NCBI GenBank assembly: GCA_016937725.1
Contig: JAFGVZ010000010.1
Coordinates: 1-5,294, forward strand
Source of the DNA: Paracoccaceae bacterium
GTDB lineage: Bacteria > Pseudomonadota > Alphaproteobacteria > Rhodobacterales > Rhodobacteraceae
Direction of reading: 5' to 3'
Length of the DNA: 5,294 bases
A program made the translations under genes and the position numbers. Below the pieces are notes generated by a model. That model made no database searches. It saw only the letters and a program-made list of their open reading frames with translations, and had not been told where the DNA came from. Below, one piece after another: positions 1 to 5,294 of the stretch; within the stretch, counting starts at the first letter, position 1, and each line of letters starts with the position of its first letter.

Positions 1-130
1 AATCGATTGACTTGCGCCGGTATCCGGGAGTGTCGGCATTGGCGATATTCTCTGTCACATGGCGCATGCGGCGCGATTGCGCATCCATGCCAGAAGCGGC
101 GATAGCGAAGGTGGAAAACAGGTCTGCCAT
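1..130 (-). CDS. flgC: Flagellar basal-body rod protein FlgC (5' part only)
   Basis: FlgC is a proximal rod subunit of the flagellar basal body, exported across the inner membrane by the flagellar type III apparatus and assembled in the periplasm. Only the first 43 codons are visible; the gene runs off the left edge. The N-terminus reads MADLFSTFAIAASGM, followed by the flagellar rod signature NIANADTPGYRRK at residues 28-40, which is diagnostic of the FlgB/FlgC/FlgF/FlgG axial family. The short hydrophobic start and the SGM..QS pattern fit FlgC rather than FlgB. The ATG (CAT at 128-130) follows the flgB stop by 9 bases. A GGGGG ribosome-binding sequence (minus strand, 140-136) overlaps the flgB stop codon, so the two genes are tightly coupled in one operon. 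The partial length is the only limit on the call. Confidence 0.9.
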   Translation of the reverse strand, partial: MADLFSTFAIAASGMDAQSRRMRHVTENIANADTPGYRRKSID

Positions 131-139
131 ATTCGCCCC

Positions 140-505
140 CTATCGCCCGAGGGCTGTGCGCAAGATGCCGCGCGCAGAGCCATAAACCGCCAGCGCCAGA
201 TCATGCGATTGCCGGGTTTCGGCTGCGCGCATCATCTCACGCTCCAGCGCGACGGTGTTGCCATTGGGGGATGCCGGATCATCCGTGGTAACCAGACGCG
301 CGGGGTCAAGCGCCTGTAATCGGCCCGCGCGCATGGTATCTGCCACGCCCGGCTGGTCCAGATAGGCGGCAAAAGACGCCACGTCGCGGGCGCGGTAGCC
401 CGGCGTGTCGGCATTGGCCACGTTTTGCGCAATCACGACCTGACGCTGCGCCGCGTGGCGCGCCATGACCTGTGACAGCCGCATGATGGCTGGTGTGTCT
501 AACAT
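140..505 (-). CDS. flgB: Flagellar basal-body rod protein FlgB
   Basis: FlgB is the cell-proximal subunit of the flagellar rod, a periplasmic axial protein secreted by the flagellar export apparatus that FliI energises. The product is 121 aa, close to the usual short length of FlgB. It starts MLDTPAIMRLSQ and carries the rod-family signature NVANADTPGYRARD at residues 28-41. The C-terminal part (EREMMRAAETRQSHDLALAVY) is the amphipathic helix typical of the family's end. The reading frame stays open upstream for about 250 more codons, but that is antisense to fliI. The ATG at 505 is preferred because GGGAG lies about 8 bases upstream and because it begins the FlgB-like N-terminus. The gene is the first of a minus-strand operon continuing into flgC, and is divergent from fliI. 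Nothing appears broken. Confidence 0.93.
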   Translation of the reverse strand: MLDTPAIMRLSQVMARHAAQRQVVIAQNVANADTPGYRARDVASFAAYLDQPGVADTMRAGRLQALDPARLVTTDDPASPNGNTVALEREMMRAAETRQSHDLALAVYGSARGILRTALGR

Positions 506-596
506 GAGGGCTTCTCCCGTCAGTGCGATACACGAAGCTTTAAGGCTGATTCGCTTAATGTTCGGTAAGCAAGATCGCGAAACCGCTTGGGGGATC
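506..596. promoter_or_regulatory. Divergent flgB/fliI intergenic region, probable promoters
   Basis: These 91 bases separate the starts of flgB (minus) and fliI (plus), so they should hold both promoters. The stretch at about 535-585 is clearly richer in A and T than its surroundings. It contains two TTAA tetramers, at 540-543 and 555-558, 15 bases apart start to start. I could not fit a full sigma70, sigma54 or sigma28 consensus on either strand, and the TTAA spacing is not the TTAA-N7-TTAA of canonical CtrA sites. The promoter role is inferred from gene layout; no motif proves it. Confidence 0.4.
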
Positions 597-1919
597 ATGG
601 ACCGGATCGAAAAACTGAAAGCTGCCGTGGCCGCACTGCGCCCGGTGCGCATTTTCGGGCGCGTGGTGGAAAGCCACGGGCAATGCGTGGTGGTGGTGGG
701 GCTGGCACAGGATGCACGGCTGGGCGACTGGGTGGCGCTGGACACCGCGCATGGCCCCCGTTTGGGCGGCAAGGTGGTCAAGCTTGAAGGCGACGCGGTG
801 CATATCTTCCCCAATGGCGATGCGGCGGGGCTGGCCTTGGGCGACCGCGCTGAATTGATCGGCCCGCGCCACTTGGCCCCCGACGATAGCTGGATTGGCC
901 GGGTCATCGACCCGTTCGGCGCGCCGCTGGACGGGCGGCCCTTGGCCATGGGCACGCGCCCGCGCCCTGTAACCGCGCCGCCGCCTCCTCCCGCACGGCG
1001 CGGGCGTCTGGGCAAGCGGCTGGATACCGGTATGGCCGTGTTCAACACCTTTCTGCCCTTGGTTGAAGGGCAGCGCATGGGGTTGTTCGCAGGCTCTGGC
1101 GTGGGCAAGTCCATGCTTTTGGGCAATTTCGCGCGGCTGGTGCAGGCCGATCTGGTAGTGATTGCCCTGATCGGCGAACGGGGCCGCGAATTGCGTGAAT
1201 TCATCGAGGATGTGCTGGGCCCGGACGGGCTGGCGCGCGCAGTGATCGTAACTGCCACATCCGACCAGCCTGCGCTGACGCGTAAGCGGTGCGCCGAAGC
1301 CGCGATGTGCGTGGCCGAGCATTTCCGCGATCAAGGGAAGCATGTGCTTTTGTTGGCCGACAGTATCACCCGCATGGCCGAAGCACACCGCGAGGTGGCG
1401 CTTGCCAGTGGCGAAAGCGCCAGCCTTCGCGGCTTTCCGCCGTCGCTATCGCACCGCATTATGGCGTTGGCCGAACGCGCCGGTCCGGGCGCGGACGGGG
1501 TCGGCGCAATTACCGCCATTTTCACCGTGCTGGTGGCCGGGTCGGACATGGACGAGCCTGTGGCCGACATCTTGCGCGGGGTGCTGGATGGCCATGTGGT
1601 GATGGACCGCGCCATCGCCGAACGGGGCCGCTTTCCGGCGGTGGATGTGCTGCGTTCGGTCAGCCGATCGCTGCCGCGTGCGGCCAGCCCAGAGGAAAAC
1701 GCGCGACTGTCAGAAGCCCGCAGGCTGTTGGGGGCGTATGACCGCTCGGAAGTCATGATCCAAGCCGGGCTCTATGAGCGCGGGGCCGACCCGCTTGTAG
1801 ATCGCGCCGTGGCCGTCTGGCCTGCGCTGGATGCGTTTATCGGGGAAATGGCACCGCATGGCCATCGCGGCGCCTTCGCGCGGCTGGCCCAATGTCTGGA
1901 ACCGCCCGCAAAGGGCTAA
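597..1919 (+). CDS. fliI: Flagellar type III export ATPase FliI
   Basis: FliI is the cytoplasmic hexameric ATPase of the flagellar protein export apparatus; it hydrolyses ATP to help deliver rod, hook and filament subunits. From the ATG at 597 the product is 440 aa, usual for the family. Visible parts are an amphipathic N-terminus (MDRIEKLKAAVAALRPVR, where FliH normally binds), a beta-barrel N-domain, a proline-rich linker (five prolines, residues 128-132) and the ATPase core. Core motifs are Walker A AGSGVGKS at 165-172, the catalytic-glutamate motif GERGRE at 193-198, Walker B HVLLLAD ending at Asp255, and the F1/T3SS ATPase signature PAVDVLRSVS at 347-356. The frame is open back to 465 within flgB, with another ATG at 558, but 597 avoids the overlap and has GGGGG three bases upstream, a rather short spacing. 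The homologous type III virulence ATPases are excluded by the neighbouring flgBC. No fliJ follows; metG comes next. Confidence 0.94.
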   Translation: MDRIEKLKAAVAALRPVRIFGRVVESHGQCVVVVGLAQDARLGDWVALDTAHGPRLGGKVVKLEGDAVHIFPNGDAAGLALGDRAELIGPRHLAPDDSWIGRVIDPFGAPLDGRPLAMGTRPRPVTAPPPPPARRGRLGKRLDTGMAVFNTFLPLVEGQRMGLFAGSGVGKSMLLGNFARLVQADLVVIALIGERGRELREFIEDVLGPDGLARAVIVTATSDQPALTRKRCAEAAMCVAEHFRDQGKHVLLLADSITRMAEAHREVALASGESASLRGFPPSLSHRIMALAERAGPGADGVGAITAIFTVLVAGSDMDEPVADILRGVLDGHVVMDRAIAERGRFPAVDVLRSVSRSLPRAASPEENARLSEARRLLGAYDRSEVMIQAGLYERGADPLVDRAVAVWPALDAFIGEMAPHGHRGAFARLAQCLEPPAKG

Positions 1920-1987
1920 TACAGGGGTTTTCCCTTGGCCGCGTTGGGGCTACACCCAAACCCGAAACAGGGATCATGAGGGCATAA

Positions 1988-3703
1988 ATGGCGCGCATCC
2001 TGATTACGTCGGCCTTGCCGTATATCAACGGCATCAAGCATTTGGGCAACCTTGTGGGCAGCCAATTGCCCGCCGATCTGTACGCCCGCTACATGCGTGG
2101 GCGCGGGCATGAAGTGATGTTCATCTGCGCCACCGACGAGCACGGCACACCTGCCGAACTGGCCGCCGCGAAAACCGGAGAGGCCGTGGATGCCTATTGC
2201 GCGCGGATGCACGACGTGCAGGCAGAGCTTGCGCGCGGGTTTCGGCTGTCGTTTGACCATTACGGGCGGTCCTCCAGCAAGCAAAATCATGCATTGACGC
2301 AGCATCTGGCGGCAAAACTGGGCGAGGCCGGGCTGATCGAGGAAGTGACCGAGAAACAGGTCTATTCCATCACCGATGCCCGCTTCCTGCCCGACCGCTA
2401 TATTGAGGGCACCTGCCCCAATTGCGGATACGACCGCGCGCGCGGCGACCAATGTGAAAACTGCACCAAGCAATTGGACCCGACAGATCTGGTCAACCCA
2501 CGCTCTGCAATTTCCGGCGCGACCGATCTGGAGGTGCGCGAAACGAAGCACCTGTTCCTGCGCCAATCCACGCTGCGAGACCGTTTGGACCAATGGATCG
2601 ACAGCCAGCAGGGCTGGCCGGTGCTGACCACGTCGATTGCCAAGAAATGGTTGCATGACGGCAATGGCTTGCAAGACCGGGGCATTACCCGCGATCTGGA
2701 TTGGGGCGTACCTGCGCAATTTGATGGCGCACCATGGCAGGGCATGGATGGCAAGGTCTTCTATGTCTGGTTTGACGCGCCCATCGAATACATTGCCGCG
2801 ACCGCCGAATGGGCAGAGGCGCAGGGGCTGGATGACAGTGCTTGGCGGCGCTGGTGGCGGAATGATGAAGGCGCGGACGACGTGCGCTATGTGCAATTCA
2901 TGGGCAAGGATAACGTGCCCTTCCACACGCTGAGCTTTCCGGCCACGCTGATGGGGTCGGGCGAGCCGTGGAAACTGGTCGATTACATCAAGTCTTTCAA
3001 TTACCTGAACTATGATGGCGGACAGTTTTCGACATCATTGGGGCGCGGCGTGTTCATGGATCAAGCGCTCTCGATCCTGCCCGCCGACTATTGGCGCTGG
3101 TGGCTGCTCAGCCATGCGCCCGAAAGCTCGGATTCTGAATTTACGTGGGAAAACTTCCAAGCCTCGGTCAACAAGGACCTGGCTGATGTGCTGGGCAACC
3201 TTGCCAGCCGCGTCACCAAGTTCTGCCGCTCGAAATTTGGCGAGGTCGTGCCGGAGGGCGGCGCTTACGGCGCACGCGAGGCGCAGTTGATCGCTGACCT
3301 GACAACCCGACTGCGCGCCTATGAGGGCTTTATGGAGGGGATGGAGATCCGCAAATCCGCCGCCGAATTGCGCGCATTGTGGGTGCTGGGCAACGAATAC
3401 CTGCAAGACGCGGCCCCTTGGTCCACCTTCAAGACCGACCCGGACGCGGCGGCGGCGCAAATTCGTCTGGCGCTAAACCTGATACGGGTCTACGCCATCC
3501 TCTCGCGCCCCTTCATCCCCGATGCGGCGGCAAGCCTGATGCAGGCCATGGGCAGTGACGATTGGTCGTGGCCGACCGATTTGGGCGCGAGCCTTGCCAC
3601 CCTGCCCGCTGGGCATGCCTTTACCGTGCCAGAGGTGTTGTTCGCCAAAATCACCGACGAACAGCGTGCCGATTGGGAAACTCGCTTCGCCGGCACCCGC
3701 TGA
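1988..3703 (+). CDS. metG: Methionine--tRNA ligase (methionyl-tRNA synthetase)
   Basis: MetRS is a cytoplasmic class I synthetase that charges both initiator and elongator tRNA-Met with methionine. The product is 571 aa. The Rossmann fold opens at MARILITSALPYINGIKHLGN, with the HIGH-box variant HLGN at 18-21. A zinc knuckle follows with Cys143, Cys146, Cys156 and Cys159 (CPNC and CENC). The methionine-pocket region WFDAPIEYIA lies at 261-270 and the conserved FMGKDNVPFH block at about 304-313. The KMSKS loop is degenerate, QFSTS at 346-350. The remaining C-terminal part is the helical anticodon-binding domain, and there is no Trbp111-like extension, which makes it a short single-zinc-knuckle form. 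The ATG is supported by GAGGG at 1978-1982, five bases upstream. It lies 68 bases after fliI on the same strand and may be partly co-transcribed with it, although a MetRS gene would be expected to have its own promoter. Confidence 0.97.
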   Translation: MARILITSALPYINGIKHLGNLVGSQLPADLYARYMRGRGHEVMFICATDEHGTPAELAAAKTGEAVDAYCARMHDVQAELARGFRLSFDHYGRSSSKQNHALTQHLAAKLGEAGLIEEVTEKQVYSITDARFLPDRYIEGTCPNCGYDRARGDQCENCTKQLDPTDLVNPRSAISGATDLEVRETKHLFLRQSTLRDRLDQWIDSQQGWPVLTTSIAKKWLHDGNGLQDRGITRDLDWGVPAQFDGAPWQGMDGKVFYVWFDAPIEYIAATAEWAEAQGLDDSAWRRWWRNDEGADDVRYVQFMGKDNVPFHTLSFPATLMGSGEPWKLVDYIKSFNYLNYDGGQFSTSLGRGVFMDQALSILPADYWRWWLLSHAPESSDSEFTWENFQASVNKDLADVLGNLASRVTKFCRSKFGEVVPEGGAYGAREAQLIADLTTRLRAYEGFMEGMEIRKSAAELRALWVLGNEYLQDAAPWSTFKTDPDAAAAQIRLALNLIRVYAILSRPFIPDAAASLMQAMGSDDWSWPTDLGASLATLPAGHAFTVPEVLFAKITDEQRADWETRFAGTR

Positions 3704-3748
3704 CGCAAGGAATCGCGCGGTCTTGCCCGATTTCGTCACGGAATCCGG

Positions 3749-3776
3749 TTGACACGCGCGGGCGGGTCAGTAGAAG
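3749..3776 (+). promoter_or_regulatory. Probable sigma70-type promoter of rpmG
   Basis: A perfect -35 hexamer TTGACA (3749-3754) is followed after 16 bases by TAGAAG (3771-3776), which matches four of six positions of TATAAT. It sits in the 136-base gap between metG and rpmG, and would place the transcript start near 3783 and leave a leader of about 57 bases. A strong housekeeping promoter is what a ribosomal protein gene would need. The hexamers are seen directly; activity is inferred. Confidence 0.6.
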
Positions 3777-3800
3777 GCAGGTTCAAGAATTTGCGGGCAA

Positions 3801-3813
3801 GGCGCGTCGCGCC
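3801..3813 (+). other. Small GC hairpin in the rpmG leader
   Basis: GGCGCGTCGCGCC is a near-perfect palindrome able to form a 5-bp stem with a 3-base loop, 13 bases before the rpmG ribosome-binding site and downstream of the predicted promoter. It could influence L33 mRNA stability or translation, but such short GC palindromes occur by chance in GC-rich DNA. Confidence 0.3.
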
Positions 3814-3839
3814 CCACGTCCGGTGCAGGAGAGAATGAC

Positions 3840-4007
3840 ATGGCGAAGCCAACCACCATCAAGATCCGTCTGAACTCGACCGCGGGGACCGGGCATTTCT
3901 ACGTGACGAAGAAAAACGCCCGCACCATGACCGAGAAGATGACCGTGCGCAAATACGACCCCGTTCTGCGCAAGCATGTCGAATACAAGGAAGGCAAGAT
4001 CAAGTAA
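3840..4007 (+). CDS. rpmG: 50S ribosomal protein L33
   Basis: L33 is a small basic protein of the large ribosomal subunit, located near the E site. The product is 55 aa, the normal length. It begins MAKPTTIKIRLNSTAGTG, continues with FYVTKKNARTMTEKM, and ends KHVEYKEGKIK. It has no cysteines, so it is the zinc-independent (C-minus) form rather than the CxxC zinc-ribbon form. The start is well supported: AGGAG at 3827-3831 lies eight bases before the ATG. The gene is a monocistronic unit with its own TTGACA promoter upstream and a perfect 11-bp hairpin terminator 23 bases after the stop. Base composition matches its neighbours. Confidence 0.96.
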   Translation: MAKPTTIKIRLNSTAGTGHFYVTKKNARTMTEKMTVRKYDPVLRKHVEYKEGKIK

Positions 4008-4030
4008 TCTTGCGACCTGAGTGACAGTTG

Positions 4031-4059
4031 AAAACCGCGCCCGATTGGCGCGGTTTTTT
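4031..4059 (+). terminator. Intrinsic terminator of rpmG, probably bidirectional
   Basis: A perfect 11-bp inverted repeat (4031-4041 pairing with 4047-4057) closes a 5-base loop and ends in six T residues at 4054-4059, the form of a strong rho-independent terminator for rpmG. On the minus strand the same stem follows the TGA (4059-4061) of the convergent membrane protein gene and ends in a TTTT run, so it can serve both transcripts. The stop codon of that gene abuts the T tract. Confidence 0.92.
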
Positions 4060-4725
4060 CATGTGGCAGGCCGGGCCATCAGCGTCAGAACAGCGACGAT
4101 CAGGGCGAAGGTGATAGCGCTGTCCAAAAGGAACGCCGCGCCCGAGTGAAGCGGGATCACTGCCGCGATGGCATATGTCTGGATTTGTAGCGCAACGGCC
4201 AGACCCAGCGCCAGACCAGCCGCAACGCCAGCCTGTGCGCGAACCGCAATATCGCGCCACATTGCGGACCCGCCCCCCGCGGCTTGGGTCAGCCCGTAGC
4301 CCAGCCAGAGCACCAGCCACAACGATACGGCATCGGCTGCAAAAAGCGCGGGGCCTGTCACGGGCGAGAGCATTATCAGGATAAAGGGCAGAAGCGCCAA
4401 TCCGCTCAGCACCGCCCCCTGCCCCCAATAGCGCAACGCCAGCCGCGCGGTAAGCCGCGCACGGGGGCCGAAAAAAATCGCGCGGTGCCATAGAAGGCCC
4501 ATCACGGCCAGCGAAACGCCAAGGCTGCCGCGCACCGCCAGATCAAAAGCCCCAGGGCGCGGCTGGCGGCAGATCGGGCCAAACCTGCCCCGTGGCCTGA
4601 ACGCTCAGCCACGCTTTCAGCGCCATGGCCAGCAGGAACGGCGGCAAGAGCAGGCGCTGCACCTGCCTGGGTTTCGCCGCCACAACCCGCCAAGCGGCGC
4701 GCAGATGCCTTAAACTTTGCAACAT
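4059..4725 (-). pseudogene. Six-helix inner-membrane protein, unknown function, interrupted by a one-base frameshift
   Basis: I do not recognise a named function. Two minus-strand frames join into one protein: the first runs from the ATG at 4725 to a TGA at 4543-4545 (60 codons), and the second is open from about 4604 to the TGA at 4059-4061. Removing one base from the GGGG (4550-4553) or TTTT (4545-4548) run restores a continuous 221-aa protein. It would have six hydrophobic segments at roughly 24-43, 63-79, 103-120, 126-146, 165-190 and 196-216, with a basic amphipathic N-terminus. The junction falls just before helix 2 and a WHR motif (79-81); WHR after helix 2 is, from memory, common in small multi-helix alphaproteobacterial membrane proteins. 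The second frame alone could start at GTG 4535 (158 aa) but would lack helix 1. It could be a true pseudogene, a sequencing error in a homopolymer, or a +1 frameshift gene. It lies downstream of the Bax-inhibitor gene and converges on rpmG. Confidence 0.7.
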
Positions 4726-4737
4726 GTTTTTCCCACG

Positions 4738-4764
4738 AAAAAGGGCCGGTCAAACGACCGGCCC
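4738..4764 (-). terminator. Intrinsic terminator of the Bax-inhibitor-family gene
   Basis: On the minus strand GGGCCGGTC (4764-4756), a four-base GTTT loop and GACCGGCCC (4751-4743) form a perfect 9-bp stem followed by TTTTT (4742-4738). It lies 20 bases after the TAA of the Bax-inhibitor-family gene, the expected position for its rho-independent terminator. The downstream membrane protein gene starts only 12 bases past the T run. Confidence 0.9.
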
Positions 4765-4784
4765 CCCTGCAGATAAGCTGCGCG

Positions 4785-5294
4785 TTATTCTTGCTGGCCC
4801 ATGAACATCAGCAGGAACTGGAACATGTTCAGGAAGCTGATGTAGAGCGACAAAGCCCCGTCAATCGCGGCTTTGTCCAACCAGTCCTGATCGCCCGACA
4901 TGGCGTGGGCGACATATTCGCTTTTGATCATCTGCGTGTGGAACGCGGTCAGACCGGCAAATACCAGCACGCCGATGGCCGAGATGGCGAACATCATGGC
5001 CGGGCTTTGCAGGAAGATGTTGATGATCATGGCCACGATCAGGCCGATCACACCCATCATCAGGAAAGTGCCCATGCCGGACAGGTCTTTCTTGGTCGTG
5101 TAGCCGAACAGGCTAAGACCGGCAAAAGCGATGGCCGTCACGAAGAACGTCTGCGCGATCGAGAAGCTGGTGAATACCAAAAAGATAGAGCTCAGCGACA
5201 GGCCGATGGCCGTGGCGAACACGAAAAAGCCAAGCTGCACGCCTGCTGCATTGGCGCGGCGCATCAGCGCGCCCCAGCCGAACAGGATAAAGGC
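4785..5294 (-). CDS. Bax inhibitor-1/YccA family inner-membrane protein (3' part)
   Basis: This belongs to the Bax inhibitor-1 (TMBIM/YccA/YetJ) family of seven-helix inner-membrane proteins; bacterial members are linked to calcium leak (YetJ) or to modulation of FtsH proteolysis (YccA). The 169 visible C-terminal residues contain about six hydrophobic segments, the family-typical YTTKKDLSGMGTF stretch after the third of them (65-77 of the fragment), and GVLVFAGLTAF before the last cytoplasmic loop. The frame is open to the right edge and the N-terminus is missing, so the internal Met at 5264 is not taken as the start. Two positions usually aspartate in the family (xDTQ and LYLDF) are His119 and Ser153 of the fragment. 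The gene ends in TAA at 4785-4787, followed by its own terminator. The family call is firm, while the physiological role is not shown by sequence. Confidence 0.9.
   Translation of the reverse strand, partial: AFILFGWGALMRRANAAGVQLGFFVFATAIGLSLSSIFLVFTSFSIAQTFFVTAIAFAGLSLFGYTTKKDLSGMGTFLMMGVIGLIVAMIINIFLQSPAMMFAISAIGVLVFAGLTAFHTQMIKSEYVAHAMSGDQDWLDKAAIDGALSLYISFLNMFQFLLMFMGQQE

Noticed and set aside
465..596. Upstream starts for fliI at 465 or 558
   Set aside because: The 465 start would overlap flgB and the 558 start has no ribosome-binding sequence. The extra residues do not look like a FliI N-terminus, while the ATG at 597 gives a normal-length protein.
506..1258. The flgB frame stays open upstream for about 250 codons on the minus strand
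   Set aside because: It is wholly antisense to the conserved fliI gene, its translation is low-complexity (Ser/Pro/Arg-rich), and flgB has a good ATG and ribosome-binding site at 505. Long antisense open frames are common in GC-rich genes.
1944..1959. TTGGG/CCCAA hairpin between fliI and metG, and a GGG-TTTT-CCC mini-stem at about 1924-1934, considered as a terminator
   Set aside because: Stems are only 3-5 bp and neither is followed by a T run.
1916..2926. 336-codon open frame antisense to metG
   Set aside because: It is fully covered by the unmistakable metG coding sequence. The translation has no recognisable domain and looks like a complement-strand shadow.
3705..3726. GCAAG/CTTGC inverted repeat after metG, considered as a terminator
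   Set aside because: It has a 5-bp stem with a long loop and no T tract, so it is not convincing.
4000..4491. 163-codon minus-strand frame continuing the first frame of the membrane gene beyond its stop
   Set aside because: Its translation is rich in Arg, Cys and Gly with no coherent membrane segments, and it runs through the bidirectional terminator, while the alternative frame (stop at 4059) gives clean transmembrane helices and stops just before that terminator.
4502..4753. 83-codon minus-strand frame overlapping the start of the membrane gene
   Set aside because: It begins inside the terminator hairpin, has no ribosome-binding site, and lacks the hydrophobic pattern of the overlapping true frame.

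Overview
This GC-rich window looks like an ordinary chromosomal segment of an alphaproteobacterium, most likely a member of the Rhodobacteraceae. That placement is from memory of protein character: the short MetRS with the HLGN motif and no C-terminal tRNA-binding domain, the cysteine-free L33, the YTTKKDLSGMG-type Bax-inhibitor protein, and a flagellar flgB-flgC operon divergent from fliI. No database search was possible.

Layout: (1) positions 1-505, minus strand, hold the start of a flagellar rod operon, flgB followed by the 5' end of flgC, which runs off the left edge. (2) Positions 506-596 are a short, relatively AT-rich divergent intergenic region that should carry the promoters for flgB and fliI. 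(3) Positions 597-3703, plus strand, hold fliI (flagellar export ATPase) and then metG (methionyl-tRNA synthetase), 68 bases apart with no convincing terminator between them. (4) Positions 3749-4059 hold a self-contained rpmG unit: a sigma70-like promoter, a leader with a small hairpin, the 55-codon L33 gene and a strong intrinsic terminator. (5) Positions 4059-5294, minus strand, converge on rpmG. They hold a Bax inhibitor-1/YccA-family membrane protein gene (5' end off the right edge), its own intrinsic terminator, and then a six-helix membrane protein gene that is split by a one-base frameshift.

The genes belong to three functional blocks. FlgB and FlgC are axial rod subunits exported by the type III apparatus that FliI energises, so the divergent pair forms one flagellar locus edge. 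MetG and L33 are translation housekeeping genes. The two membrane genes at the right are not obviously connected to either.

I found no mobile element, CRISPR array, tRNA/rRNA or defence system. The points most worth checking are the frameshift at a GGGG-C-TTTT-GA site that resembles the prfB-type +1 shift signal, the loss of both conserved aspartates in the Bax-inhibitor protein, and the degenerate KMSKS loop in MetRS.
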